From Limnoperna fortunei (lineage: Eukaryota > Mollusca > Bivalvia > Mytilida > Modiolidae), in the NCBI GenBank assembly GCA_944474755.1, contig OX104124.1:5358437-5422436 (forward strand): a stretch of 64,000 bases of DNA. The letters run 5' to 3'. The notes below the pieces were generated by a model. The model saw only the letters and a list, made by a program, of their open reading frames with translations. It was not told where the DNA came from and did no database searches. Made by a program: the position numbers and the translations under genes. Numbering within the stretch: position 1 is the stretch's first letter; each line of letters begins with the position of its first letter. Shown in pieces: positions 1 through 11,395 of the stretch.

Positions 1-1210
1 ATTTCTCAATTTTCATTTGGTCGGATTTTGCAGTATAATTACTTATGCTTAGAAGTCAGAATGATTGGGAGGTTTTATGTTTTCAAGTTTACAAAAAGTT
101 GACATTTCTGTTTTCAACTGCGACGTGATAAAAATTTCCATTTGAAAATGAAAAAAAATTGTTGCGTTTATACTAAAAATTTTACTAACGGAAATCTAGA
201 TAAATTGCAAATGCAAAATTATAGATGTTATAATTCAACATCTTAAACAATATACAATATTATGTCACCCAACCTAAAACACTTACTGATTACCTCTGAA
301 TAATATCATGTGACTTTTATCAATGGCATCTCTTGATAGCCAGCGTCAAAAATTTGCTTACTGACGGTGACAAAATGGAAACCTGAACCTGTAATGTGGA
401 GACAAAACCTTTGTCACCATCGAAATAACGTGATTGACAACTTTAACCTTGACTTTTCTATTTTTAAGCGCACGTGATCGACAACCTGAAAAATTTTTGC
501 AATATTTACATTTACAATTATGGACGAAATATTTTACTAAAGATAAGGTTATGAGAAATAACACCAAAAAAGAAACGTATTTGGTCTATGTTAATTTGCT
601 CGAATTAATATAAAAATTGATGCCTTCTTGATCAGTATATATCCAGAATTAACTCCTTGCATGGGTTGTTTTCCCTCGGGCTCCGGAAAGACAACCCACG
701 CAAATCAACAATAATGGATGTCCAACTCTTCAAACTTTTGAAGATTACAGTCAAATATCAGAAATTGTACTGTCATCAAAATCTATTTTTTTAATGTATA
801 AGCGTTGGCGTTAATTATTTGGTGGAAAAAGCCACTTAAAAATGGGTAATATCTTTCTTTGTTTCGTTGTAACTTCATACCAATGTAATTTAACAAAAAC
901 AATTTATGATGTTGTACGAACGTAAAACGTTGTTATTGTTACCGTAATGACCTGTAAATAAAAAGTGTATTTATGTATATAAATGAATTTATGATCCTTA
1001 AACTTTTTTCAATTGTTTCACAATTTTTATATTTTGCTTTTGTTTTATATAATCAATCCACTCTTTACATATATCCCCAGTTGCAGCATGCCATCAGTGT
1101 ATTTGTATTACGTAATCACATTCCACATTTTCCAGTTTCTATTAACCAGTTTGATCAGGGTCACGCTGTGTTTTGTCAGTGGTTCCGATAATTTGAAGTT
1201 ATTTAAACCT
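1..1210. repeat. Dispersed long repeat, copy A (partner 17682-18903)
   Basis: The window opens inside a repeat that recurs in the same orientation at 17682-18903 with small indels and scattered substitutions. Shared landmarks are the hairpin at 658-702, the phrase around 905-965, and a terminal block 965-1210. Its left limit is unknown because the window starts inside it. No reading frame is kept between the copies, so it behaves as non-coding repeated DNA. The end near 1210 is sharp: copy A continues into short direct repeats, while copy B continues into unrelated sequence. Confidence 0.85.
658..702. repeat. Short hairpin inside the dispersed repeat
   Basis: TGCATGGGTTGTTTTCC pairs with GGAAAGACAACCCACGCA around a loop of about 10 bases rich in C and G. 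The same hairpin recurs at 18361-18405. It is strikingly GC-rich for its surroundings. It could be a transcript structure or the terminus of an unrecognised element. Confidence 0.7.
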
Positions 1211-1213
1211 CAC

Positions 1214-1338
1214 TGACTGACTGAGGCGGTCTACTATTTGCATGATTTGTCTGAAGGGCCTGCGATAAGGGTTGGAATTCCATTAATTTCTACCTTAAAG
1301 AATAGTGGAACTGACTGAGGCGGTCTACTATTTTCATG
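1214..1338 (+). repeat. Pair of ~28-bp direct repeats
   Basis: The phrase starting ACTGACTGAGGCGGTCTACT occurs at about 1214 and again at about 1310, roughly 96 bases apart. No coding sense is apparent. It marks the point where copies A and B of the long repeat diverge. Confidence 0.7.
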
Positions 1339-1339
1339 G

Positions 1340-2810
1340 GTATTTTTACATTTTTGCCAATAGTATGTGTAAATTAAAATCATATATTTGTTGAACCAGT
1401 ATTGAAGACACAATGATTTCAAATTTTCTCTCAAGGCTGACTTTGGCGGCTCTTGAGTATATCACTTGTTTATGGCACACAATTTTTGCTGTTTACAAAA
1501 TAAGTGTTTTTATTAGATGTAGTTATGTTGAATGCTAGCAATTATTGTAGCTGTGTTGGTATTAAGCTACAACTTTGTTAGCGTTGTATGAATTTTTTCG
1601 TTGCATGAATTTTTTCGTTGAGTTTGTGGACTAAATTGTATGTTAATTATAATATGTGCAATTTCAGCTAATGGTGTTCATACTCTACGGACTTTAATTT
1701 AAACTGTTACTAGTGGCCACAGACTTCACCCGAAAAGTAAACAGTATTCCTATTACCATCAAGCATAGTGGACTACTTGTACATGGATGCATTAATATGG
1801 GTTGAATACTTCCATGTATTCTATATGCTTCTGGATAGTTAGTGAATACAAGGACTTGACAATGTTTAGGTCTAACAACACTATAAAAGTATTGACAAAG
1901 AGATCAGGGATTGTGCACCACAGGTACTTTTCGTCATTAACGTGGCTTTAAGGATCACATTTATTCTATATGTTTATGAACATTCATTATTTCGGACAAT
2001 GTCTTCACTGTTTAGGAATACCACACGTATTAACAATTTCTAGTCACAAACGCTATCAATGGCATTTACATAGAGTTCAAGGATTGTGGGCTTCATGATC
2101 ATTTTGCGATTACATTCGTGTTAATAGTAACATTTCTTCTACATGTTTATAGAAGGTTCTTTACAAGGATGACCTGACTCTGTTGTGAAATAACACCAGT
2201 ATCAGATAAATTTATCAACAACTTCTACTATATTTTTCAACTTTGTTAATGAGGAATTTTATGCACTTTGAATTAACATCGTTTATACAGATATTTATAT
2301 CTGCATGAGAAGTATGTGATGCATTGTTGTTTAAATCAACGTTAAATGACTTCAAACTTCTGGTCAGGGAGATGCCTATGTATAATGGGCATACAACCTA
2401 ACATTATGGATATTCATTGGAATTTGCGTTGGGATTACTACACTATTTTGATACTATGGATATGCATTATCATACTGACCATCATCTACGAGTAACTGTC
2501 TTTGAATGGAGTAAACTTCATTTACGGAGGTTGCAGATTATGTGTCTCTATATTAAAACTTACTGTAACTTTGGTGCACTATTATTTAATTTGTTCCTGT
2601 AAATATCATACGGATATTTTTGTTTGCATAATTTATCATGTTTGTTTATTTAATTGCTGAATACTTTGAGAAATTCTATTTTCACCACAGCAGGCATTGT
2701 TTCATTTATACATTTTTGCCACATAGGTGGTCTCTATATGGTCAATAATTCAGAGAGGGTGGGGCAGCTCCTTAATCTGTCATTTTATTTAGTTTAAGGA
2801 GCTCCGCGTT
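1340..2810. other. AT-rich stretch without a recognised gene
   Basis: I see only short chance reading frames here. Some phrases, such as those near 1810, 1965 and 2140, look like very degenerate repeats, but I cannot define a unit. Confidence 0.5.
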
Positions 2811-3606
2811 AAATGTATGTTTATAGATATGCAAGTTTTATACATGTATGTTTTGATACTAGTCTTTTTTGCATGTTGTATTTTTTTATGTTTATATCTT
2901 TCTTGGCATTTTTATTAAAATGCTCTTTACGACAATCATTGTTTGTTTATTGTTTGTTTAAAGCGAACAGAGCTCATATTGCCACTCTAAGGTCTTGTCG
3001 TTTAAGTGATCATTAGTGTATTTATGTATATAAATGAATTTATGATCCTTAAACGTTTTTCAATTGTTTTACAATTTTTATATTATATTTTATGTAATCA
3101 ACACACTTTTTACATATATCATCAGTTGCAGCATGCCATCAGTGTATTTGTATTACGTAATAACATTCCACATTTTACAGTTTCCATTAACCAGTTTGAT
3201 CAGGGTCACGCTGTGTTTTGTCATTGGTTTCGATAATTTGAAGTTATTTGATTTTCCACTTCCTTCCCCACCTCCCTCCTAAAATTTCATATTATGATTT
3301 GCGATTACTGTTGTATTATTTTAGACTGGTGAATTTGATAATTTCGCTATTTTTTAAAATTTTTGGTACAAGATGGCGAATTACTGATGGACCATTATAT
3401 TTATATTTTTGCAAATCTTGTATGTTCTTATACTAGTAATGGTATGGCGTTGGCGGGATTTAACCCCACCTTCACTTTAAATGTATGTTGATATATATGC
3501 AATTTTTGTATGTTTTGATACTAGTCTTTTTTGCATGTTTATACGTTTCTTGTAATTTTTATTTAAATGCTCACTACGCCAATCATTGTTTGTTTATTGT
3601 TTGTTT
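2811..3606 (+). repeat. Local tandem-like repeats including a third copy of the 965-1210 block
   Basis: 3014-3250 repeats 965-1210 (and 18651-18900) almost word for word. In addition 2811-2960 is repeated at about 3478-3606, both ending in a GTTTGTTTATTGTTTGTTT tail. The arrangement suggests tandem duplication of a repeat of about 670 bp with internal loss. Short F/Y-rich reading frames in this zone differ between copies and are not taken as genes. Confidence 0.75.
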
Positions 3607-4150
3607 CTTAGTAAAGATTGTTTAGGGGTTTTAAGGTTTTTTTTGTCTTTTTCAAGTGCGTTTGGGTTTAAGAAATTATGCCTTTTACTATTCCAAAAAT
3701 ATTTAAACTATGTTTAACAAATTTTTCCAAAACTTTCGCTGGAACAGATTTACATTAATTCGTATACCACATACCGAACAACTCTTGAAATCTTATATAT
3801 CTATTTCATAAAAATTGAAACACTTAATTCAACTGAGATATTAGATTTTCACTCTTTTTCCAATATTGACTTACAAATTTACTCCACAGAAATACAGTTG
3901 CAATTTAAAACCACAATTATGCATAGAAAATTGCAACTGAGACATCGGTAATGCACTGTAAAATCACTTTTTACTTACAAATAACTTATTGTGACTGCAA
4001 GACATATACTAAAACCACATCAGCGACTATTAGGACTGACAGATGCATGCATCACCTTTAAAACTCTCATTTTGTCACTGCTGAGTAATCAGGTATGTAA
4101 TATAAAATCATATTGCATATAATACAATATACAGTCCCTGGAACGTATAA
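3607..4150. other. No feature seen
   Basis: AT-rich sequence without an ORF of note, RNA gene or clear repeat. Confidence 0.5.
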
Positions 4151-4154
4151 GTTA

Positions 4155-4262
4155 ACAAAACGCACGATGCACGAACGATGTACGAGCGATGAACGGACGA
4201 TATACGGACCGTGTACGCACGATATACGAACGATGTACGCACGATGAATGAATGATGAACAA
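4155..4262 (+). repeat. 11-bp minisatellite, about nine units
   Basis: Units such as ACGATGTACGA, ACGATATACGG and ACGATGAATGA follow head to tail. The 78-residue minus-strand frame across it (IVRxSxVH repeats) is a by-product of the 11-bp period, which cycles through three frames, so it is not a gene. Confidence 0.85.
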
Positions 4263-4529
4263 ACAGGTATAATAGTGAACGTCAGTGACTTTGCCAGATT
4301 CATACAAATGTGCCCAAATGTTTTTAAACTAATTTTCAGCCATCAAAACCACAAGTGAAAACAATATTTTCAAACGAAATCCCATAGGAAAACTTATTAA
4401 ATGCGCGGTCGTTTCATTTTCTAGTAACCTTGGTTTAAAAGGTTATCCCGAAGAAAAAGGAAGCGTTTGCAAAAATCAGTATACTCACTCCAAGCATTTG
4501 CATACCTGATCATATTCAGGGGAGCAGGT

Positions 4530-4641
4530 CGGGGGTTCTCTCCGGGTACTCCGGCTTCCTCCCCCAATAAAAACTGGACGCCATAAAATAGCTGAAAAAT
4601 TGCTGAAAGTGGCGTTAAAACACCATTCAAACAAACAAAAC
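4530..4641 (+). mobile_element. SINE tail, 5'-truncated
   Basis: Only the 3' half of the common SINE is present: CCGGGTACTCCGGCTTCCTC, then AACTGGACGCC, then GAAAAATTGCTGAAAGTGGC, ending in ACAAACAAAAC. The tRNA-related 5' part with boxes A and B is missing. Confidence 0.8.
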
Positions 4642-4734
4642 GTATTCAGGGGAAGTTGGAATATTGCTGCAGAAAAGACAAAAAATTTTAATTTGAAATT
4701 AAAATCGTCTCGTTTGTCGTAAAGTCGTGTGCTT

Positions 4735-5097
4735 TGGTCACTATTTTACTGAGTGTAACGCAGTCCTCTGTAGTTCTAGAAAGTTCATAAAAAGCTTCCA
4801 TTACCTTGTTGCAAGCATTTAGTACTGCCTTCTTGCAATTTAGGTTAGACATTAACGTAATTCAAAGGTGTATTTTAGAAGAAACAATTTAGATTTGCGC
4901 GTCGCCGAGCTTCCATACAAATTTAAAATCTGTAGTTAAGCGACATTTGCGAAAAATCATGTCAGATTTTGAATCACTAAACCAAAACCTCCATACTAGT
5001 GAGTAATTGTAGCACACGTCCAGAAGCTTCTGTAATGCAACCGTATTGATTGCTAATTGCTAAAGTTAATTAGCAAACGCTGGGTTGCAATGATTAA
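4735..5097 (-). pseudogene. LINE fragment cut by transposon L1
   Basis: This segment matches the coordinate-low parts of the LINE copies at 15872-16975, 39985-41165 and 58350-59575; for example GAGCTTCCATACAAA and CCAGAAGCTTCTGTAATG are shared. It stops exactly at the TA where transposon L1 begins. In the uninterrupted copies the sequence continues across that TA, so L1 inserted into the LINE. It holds the downstream end of the minus-strand element and has no intact frame. Confidence 0.75.
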
Positions 5098-6040
5098 TAC
5101 AGTAATTGCACCCGTAAACGCAACACTTTGATTGATTGATAACTGATTGGAGACGGATTTTGGAACGCTGACGGATCTCTGACTGATTGATGATTAATAC
5201 ATCCGTCCAAAATTATGAATCCGTCATTACCTTGGTAACCGTCAGCGATCAGTTCAATCAGTGCGATCCAGAATTCGTCATTTAATTATATGCATAAATT
5301 GGTCAGTTTATTGACGGATACTTACACATTAATAATTTAAAGATAAAACGAATTCTGCGTGATTTGTATATTATATATGCATTTATAATAAAATTTATAA
5401 TAAAATAAACGCAAGTATTCAAAAGAATAGTTAATACAATGTCTCGTTCTTAAAAATAACATAAGTAAACATATTTAAAGAAAACAATATTTTCTTTATA
5501 TTATATAATAAAGCAAATTTCTTTAAAACAGGACATATTTGCGGGTTGCGCCTGTAAACCTAAAAAAACTTCGATTTAAGGCATATCAGTAGCGACGAGG
5601 TAAATGTTTTATTTTCGTAATCATTAATTGATTCTGTTTTTTTCCGCGACTCGTGATTTCGGCCTTTTTTATTTTCTGCGACCTGTTACATGTATATTTT
5701 TTGTCGTATATTAAGCCTACCCGACTCCCCCATTTAGTAACAGATTTATTTTCATTTAGGAAAGGACGGCCTCGTTTTGACATCATTACTAGTTACTTGA
5801 ATGTATGCCTACGTGTTTTTATTTAGTCTACAACATTTTTAGATACAATTATAAAACTGTTGTGTATAAACAATTGTTGAACCGTTGAACAAGCATTGTC
5901 AATCTAAAAAAATTGTTTACTAAACAAAAAGTTGTATTGTAAAATATACAGCGAATCTAGTCTGGGCGCAAGTTTTATTTGACAGGCAATAAAAAAAGTT
6001 AAAAAGTATAATTACAATTACGCTGGATTGCTACATTTAT

Positions 6041-6223
6041 TTCATGGCGTTCATTTTTTATTGGGGGTGGGCTGGGAGGAAGCCGGGGTACACGGGTTAA
6101 AACACACAAGTCAATACAGTTGAAATCGGGCACACCCTATCTGCAGTCGTTCGAAAATCCGCAACCTGTTTATAGGCTTGTAATAACTAGTAGATGACTA
6201 ACCAATCAGCCACTGAGGCCCTA
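6041..6223 (-). mobile_element. Nested SINE, internal to the transposon
   Basis: Reads on the minus strand from a box-A-like segment (GGCTGATTGGTTAGTC) to the ATTGGACGCCATGAAAT-type tail. Its mirror copy is at 13916-14095 in R1, and equivalents lie at the same position in the other arms. It therefore entered an ancestor of the transposon before the copies spread. Confidence 0.8.
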
Positions 6224-6533
6224 ATAACGCCGGGGAGACATGTCTGTGAATACTGCAGTAAAGCGTAAAAATGTGTAATAGATAGACACGTTTTATAGTA
6301 CGAAATTTTTTTTAACAAAACGTAATTAATTCCCTAGGTCTATGAAGATCGGTTTGAACATTGTCATTACAGTAATATCGATAAAACAGAACCTTTTCAA
6401 AACGTACCCTTTTAAAGATTGTCATTCAATTTGAATAACTTATTTCATTGATTGATTGATTGGATGCTTGCTTTTCTTTCAGTGAGGGTGTTCAGCTTTA
6501 TTCGTGGCGAGAATAAGTTAAATATCAATTAGA

Positions 6534-6799
6534 TTTGTTTTTTGTTTGTTTGTTTAAATATTGTTTAACGCCACTTTCAGCAATTTTGCAGCTATATCAT
6601 GGCGTCCAGTTTTTATTGGAGGAGGAAGCCGGAGTACCCGGAAACAACCACGGTCCTTCGGTAGGAAAAGTGGCAATCCTTGTCAATTAAGTTGAGTGCA
6701 CCCTGCCCACCATGAGACTCGAACCCGCAACCTCAGTGTTGACAGACAACGTGATCAATAGTAGACTACCATAACCACTCGGCCAACGAAGACCCCTCA
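6534..6799 (-). mobile_element. Full SINE with target duplication, nested in L1
   Basis: A tRNA-like head (box A CGAGTGGTT, box B GGGTTCGAGTCTC on the minus strand) is followed by the CCGGxTACTCCGGCTTCCTC core and a GTTTGTTTGTTT-complement tail. ATCAATTAGA flanks it at 6524-6533 and 6800-6809. The empty site, with one copy of this target, is present in L2 near 35190 and L3 near 51270, so insertion is confirmed within the window. R1, R2 and R3 carry the SINE at the mirror position. Confidence 0.9.
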
Positions 6800-7316
6800 A
6801 TCAATTAGAGAAAGATGGAAAAAGGGGCAAATATTTTGAATTCAACTGGAAAAATAAGTGGTATGGATATGGGCGGAAAATTTTAAGCCTTCTCCTTTTC
6901 GAAATCTACAAAAGAGATCCTTAGCGTGCAAGTACTCTCTAAACACGTCACTATGGTTCGCGGCAATTCTATTATGTCCTGAACCACCCCCCTCCCAAAT
7001 AAACGTGATACATAGTAACTAATTTCAAACACTTCCGAATTTAAAGAAAACCATTTATACCTATATATCATTAAATATTGAATGACAAAAACAGACATCG
7101 TAAAATAAACAAATTGTGACCGCTAAAATGCGAAAGCAGAATTGATTTTAAAATTATGCTTACATTTTGCGTCTTTAACACGTAAGCTTCTATATACAAA
7201 CGCGTTTATTCTTTATTTGACATTTAATTCTGTGTAAATTCATGTGACACAATTAGATAGTGAATAAAATATATAAATAGATGTATTCACTTTTGTCGTA
7301 AATCTTTCTAAAGCTT

Positions 7317-7924
7317 CAGTCACACTACACCGTATAGCTTTAACGGACGTCCAACGCATTACAAAATTTTCAATCCGTCCATGTCCGTTCGCATGCGTTT
7401 CTTTTCCGTTTATCATGCGGCGTTTGCGCTTCTTGTCTGGCGATGTCCGGCGGTGTTCGTTCCGTTCGTTGGAAAGTTTTGAACATGTTCAAAATTTGGA
7501 ACGTCAGCACCGGATAAAGTTGTCCGTCAGATGTACGGTAACCATGCGCTGGTATGCGTTTTGTTCGTTACTCGTACGTTCCTTATTCTGTACTTGTCCG
7601 GTTCGAGTCCGTTCTTGCCCGGTGGACCTGTTTTACGGCCGGACTACTAACGGACATGCAGCGGATGTAACGTAAGTGTACGCTGCGTGTACGTTTTGTG
7701 CGGTACAAATCCGTTACTAGTACGTTGAAGTCCGTTAACTGTACGGCGTTCATCCGGTATATGTGCGTTAATCGTTCGGTCATTGTTCGTTTTGCACGTT
7801 TTATGCGCCCCGTACAGCGATCATGAGAGCAGCAGCGGGAAATGCTTTTCATCACCGGATAACTTTCAGCCGCATTTTTCTTTGCGTTTGGCGTCCGTTA
7901 ACGCTATGTGGTGTAGTGTGACTG
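7317..7924. mobile_element. 608-bp MITE with ~33-bp terminal inverted repeats
   Basis: The left end CAGTCACACTACACCG and the right end GGTGTAGTGTGACTG are inverted copies, and similarity runs 33 bases inward through a GGACG phrase. The interior is GC-richer than its surroundings and full of short CCGTT/ACGG phrases. The mirror arm R1 lacks it near 12826, giving a paralogous empty site. The exact target duplication could not be fixed because the flanking bases AAGCTT and CACCTT may belong to either TIR or target. Two apparent ORFs inside are side effects of its base composition. The PIF/Harbinger group is one possible home, not shown. Confidence 0.85.
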
Positions 7925-8034
7925 CACCTTGAGTATTATACACCGGAATTCTTAGGAATGGTGGCACAGAAAGAAAACTGATCAAACCACGACAAATGAT
8001 CTTTTTACGCGTTTATAATAAAAAACCTCCACCG

Positions 8035-8275
8035 CGTTGGTTTAGGTAGCAGTAATCTAGTATTGATCACTGTGTTGTCTGTGCGAGATGGTGTGCTCGA
8101 CTCATAAGTAAATTTGCAAAGAGAACCAGTTTTCCTGTCGAAGGTCTGCTATTTCGTTGGGAACTGCAGCTCTTCCTTATAAACACTCGACGCCATATTA
8201 AATAGACTAATAAAATGTTTGAAAATAGTGTTAAACAAACTTCAATCATACATACAAATAATGCTAACGGGAAAG
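8035..8275 (+). mobile_element. Nested SINE, diverged
   Basis: Box-B-like and CTCGACTCA phrases lead to ACTCGACGCCATATTAAAT and a GTTAAACAAACTTCAA tail. The mirror copy is at 12480-12740. It is shared by all arms, so it was present in the ancestral transposon. Confidence 0.75.
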
Positions 8276-8527
8276 CGCGACGTGAAAAAAATGTTACTAT
8301 TCTGCCTTCGTCTTTCTCGTTTTTTCCGCTTTAAAAAATTTCGAAGTCAAATACGAGATGTACGCCTTGTCACGCGAGGTCAAATACTTTTTAATTCATT
8401 GTGTGAGTATTTTTTTTTCCATTTCTTTTTTAATAAAATTGCACTATGTGATGTTTATATTCCGTCACAGATGCATTAGTTATAGATTCTATTTTATAGA
8501 CATTTGTACGTTTTAACTGCTTATATT

Positions 8528-8675
8528 TTTTATTTAATGAACTCTGATTTAAAACCGTATGATTTTAAATTATGTGACAGGTCTACCCTTTATAATTATG
8601 TCATTTTATTTATGTATCAGTTTGTTTTCAGACAAAACGTTCATTTAAATTCTTTGTTTTTATCACCACAAATGT
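8528..8675 (+). repeat. Short dispersed repeat (partner 28105-28275)
   Basis: Shared phrases include ATGATTTNAAATTATGTGAC, TATGTATCAGTTTGTTTTC and TATCACCACAAATGTT. It lies just beyond the point where L1 stops pairing with R1, so a rearrangement at the inner end of L1 may have involved it. Confidence 0.7.
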
Positions 8676-9037
8676 TAATATAAGACATCACGTTTTTTGT
8701 TCGAAGAGAAACCAAAATCAATTTATTCCGACTAAAAATACGAAACGTTTTATTAAAGACCGATATTATAACAGTATTGTTGTCAAAATCTCTTTAGACG
8801 TTTATTTGTCTTAATAATCAAAATTGTTTTTTTCTTTATTTGCAAGTGTGTTTGAGTAAAGTACATTGTGATTTTTTCTTTTCCGATTATATTTAAACAC
8901 CATAAAAAGAAATTGCAAAACCTTTTGTCAGAACTGTTGTCACGCTGTATAAAAAATGCAGCAATTTGTTTCTTGCAAAATAGATTTAATCTGTTTCTAT
9001 ATTTTAGCATTTACTATTGCTTAAATTATTATGAATA

Positions 9038-9959
9038 CCGTATAGCGGGTTATTTTAGCGGGGTGCAAATTTTGGCGTATTTTAGCGGTCAAACTGAAAT
9101 CGCCAAAATAAAAACCGCTAAAATTCATGATTTTAGAAACTCCGGTAATTTTTTTTGTAGACGATCAGTATTGTCAGTTTAATCAATACCACGGTCATTT
9201 GTCAAATATTGGTATTACCTAAGATTGTGTTAATTAAAGAATATATTTAATAAAACTATTCATTAATGTCCTACGGCTAATTTGGTCAATATCTGCGCAA
9301 ATTGTCTTAAATTATTTTGACTAATCAACAAATCTATTCATCTGTTTTACCTTTGTTTAAAGATCAAATGCCTGATTGTGATCTAGTTGTCAAATTGACA
9401 CCTCGATTAACTGTCATTTAAACCGTTTAATAAACATGCGGATAAGCACTACATCAAACCACACAATTAATAAATCTGTCATAATTACGAAATTGGTATG
9501 CAACGTGATTTTGACTGTATATACAAAATTAAAATTATCAAGTATAACTTATAGAAAATTGGTAGATTTGTAAACAAATACGTTTAAAAACATGGGAAAA
9601 CTAAACACTTGAAAAGGATGAAATCGTTTTAATTTTAGGAGAATTTCTTCCTCCTCACATTATTCATCGAGGGAAAACAGATAAATGCCATCCTGTATAT
9701 AAGTTTCCATCCGTAATTAAGTTTCTGTCTTTGTACATGAAATATAGCATGTTTCTTTCCCATTCCTATGTAGTCCCCTTGTTTACTTACGTTCCAATTG
9801 GAAAATACACAAACACATGTTATCCGGGTTTGCTAGATCGCCAAATTTTTTTCTATGGTTTTGCCCATTCGCCAAAATTAACACCACCAAATTTTTTGCA
9901 ATACATATTGACCTAAAAACCGCCAAATTTTACACCCGCTAAAATAACCCGCTATACGG
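9038..9959. mobile_element. 922-bp MITE, CCGTATAGCGGG ends, TA target
   Basis: The left end CCGTATAGCGGGTTATTTTA and right end AACCCGCTATACGG are inverted copies, with further inverted similarity rich in AAATTTTGGCG phrases. TA flanks both sides (9036-9037 and 9960-9961). The matching position in the locus 3 body (53174-53181) is unoccupied. It has no coding capacity. Ends like these are, from memory, common in invertebrate TA-target MITEs. Confidence 0.9.
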
Positions 9960-10780
9960 TAGTACTTATAAAGAGCGAGGATATGTTAATACGATTCAGA
10001 TTTTTTTTTTCTTTTTTCACACATTTGTTTGAGTATAAAGCCTAAATTCTTATAATTTGAGAAAGCATCTAAAGCATATGCCAATATCACCGTAGGCCTA
10101 CACATGTTTGTTCAAATTGAATATTGTTTATACGCGACAATATGTTCCCTAGCAAAATTCACAGCTCCCATATCGCTATAAGTAGCGTTAACAACAGTTC
10201 AATCATGTTAACTGATTACCATTATTTACGCATTTAATTATTTCAAATAATTGTCAAACACTTTTTGATAAAACACGTCTCATATTAGCGGATGTTGATG
10301 TAAGTCAAACCAACTTTAATTACAAAAATAAATAAATAAATATATGAAACATTGCTGTTATTTTATCATCAGATTTCGGGTAATCAGTTCCACTATGGGA
10401 CTAATTTTATTACTTGTTTTCAATAACAATATATTTGTTGCTGTCTTTCGTAAATCTTTCCAAAAAACTCAATGACCTAATTGTTTTAGGTGTGTTGACA
10501 TTCCTTAACTTTTTAATGTGGGCACAAATCAGATTAAAGCAAAATATGTCATATAATGCATATTCAACATCCACAAGGTAAATGTGAATGGCGTTTTTAG
10601 CTTATGTTTTTGGACATAATTCAGTTATTAAATGCGTAACTTCTATGAAATAACTTTCCTCTGTTTGTACAATGTATAACTTTAGTCTACTACTTACCGC
10701 TGCTTGAATTATTTCAGTTAACGTCACCATTTACTACAAATTTATGTAAATATAAATGTTATGTATGTTGTAATACTTAC

Positions 10781-10852
10781 AGTATTTGCAAGTTCTCAAG
10801 TCCAATGAAGCTACTTCTGTCGATAGAAGTAATTTGGTTACCATACAGACGC
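10781..10852 (-). CDS. Leucine-rich-repeat exon (72 bp, internal)
   Basis: On the minus strand a TTTCTTTGCAG acceptor precedes and a GTAAGT donor follows an open segment of exactly 72 bases. It enters one base before a codon boundary and leaves two bases into a codon, so tandem exons keep frame. The translation contains LYGNQITSIDRSSFIGLENL, a typical 24-residue LRR (LxxNxITxIxxxxFxGLxxL). Such one-repeat, one-exon architecture is known for extracellular LRR proteins. A second such exon lies upstream at 21139-21210. The rest of the gene is not visible here, so this could be a live exon of a gene extending outside, or a duplicated gene fragment. Confidence 0.8.
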
Positions 10853-11104
10853 CTGCAAAGAAATAACACAATGCTATTGTTTGTAGTATTATAAACACAA
10901 TTGTAACTACTTATAAGTTACATTTAATATTATTAATAATAATTTTATAATTTACAAAGCAACTGAAAAATACCTGAGTGTGCAAAATATGTAATAATAC
11001 GAAAATAAAGTATTCTTGGAAAACAGTACATATAACTTAAAGTTCATGACTCTACAGCCAATTAATTGGTTTTGTTTGTATGAAAAGTTATTAACTTGAG
11101 CAAA

Positions 11105-11395
11105 AACGCGCGCAATTTTTCTTACCAACTTTTCGCCAATGTTCATAAAACTGCTTTTAACATCTTGTTCCATATCCAACGATGGGCACATTACACTCAG
11201 ACCATTAGTGCCTGCTAATAGTACTTGTACCATACAACAAATAGTGCGTCCTAATAGTACATGCGACAAGTCTTCCTGTTGCCCATGTAACAATATACTT
11301 GAGCGCAAATATATCAATGACTATTTCGTGATGCTTTGATGCGCGCAAATTTCCGAGTAAAATGCAAAAAGTGAATTGTGAATTGCATTTAACAT
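11105..11395 (-). pseudogene. Coding-like remnant in the body repeat, copy 1
   Basis: Minus-strand frames here share phrases with 54037-54258: EIVIDIFAL, DLSHVLLGRT, GLSVMCPS and EQDVKSSFMNI. The frame is shifted between the first two phrases, and 37 extra bases relative to the locus 3 copy break it again. Conservation at amino-acid level between copies hints at a former coding exon, but I do not recognise the family. Confidence 0.4.

Larger units (their letters stand above)
5100..8485 (+). mobile_element. TA-target DNA transposon, copy L1 (left arm of locus 1)
   Basis: The outer end begins CAGTAATTGCACCCG after a TA (5098-5099). A subterminal zone of TGACGG/CCGTCA motifs follows to about 5280. 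The whole arm is an inverted copy of R1 (11657-15025), pairing to about 8485. The inner terminus with its second CAGTACTT end is missing. Nested inside are SINEs at 6041, 6534 and 8035 and a MITE at 7317-7924. There is no transposase frame, so it is non-autonomous. CAGT ends plus TA duplication are what Tc1/mariner-like elements show; the superfamily is inferred from the ends only. Confidence 0.85.

Noticed and set aside
4067..4303. 78-codon minus-strand frame
   Set aside because: Created by the 11-bp minisatellite, which keeps frames open by periodicity.
7415..7855. Two overlapping ~90-codon frames on opposite strands
   Set aside because: Both lie inside the GC-rich MITE at 7317-7924 and reflect its composition.
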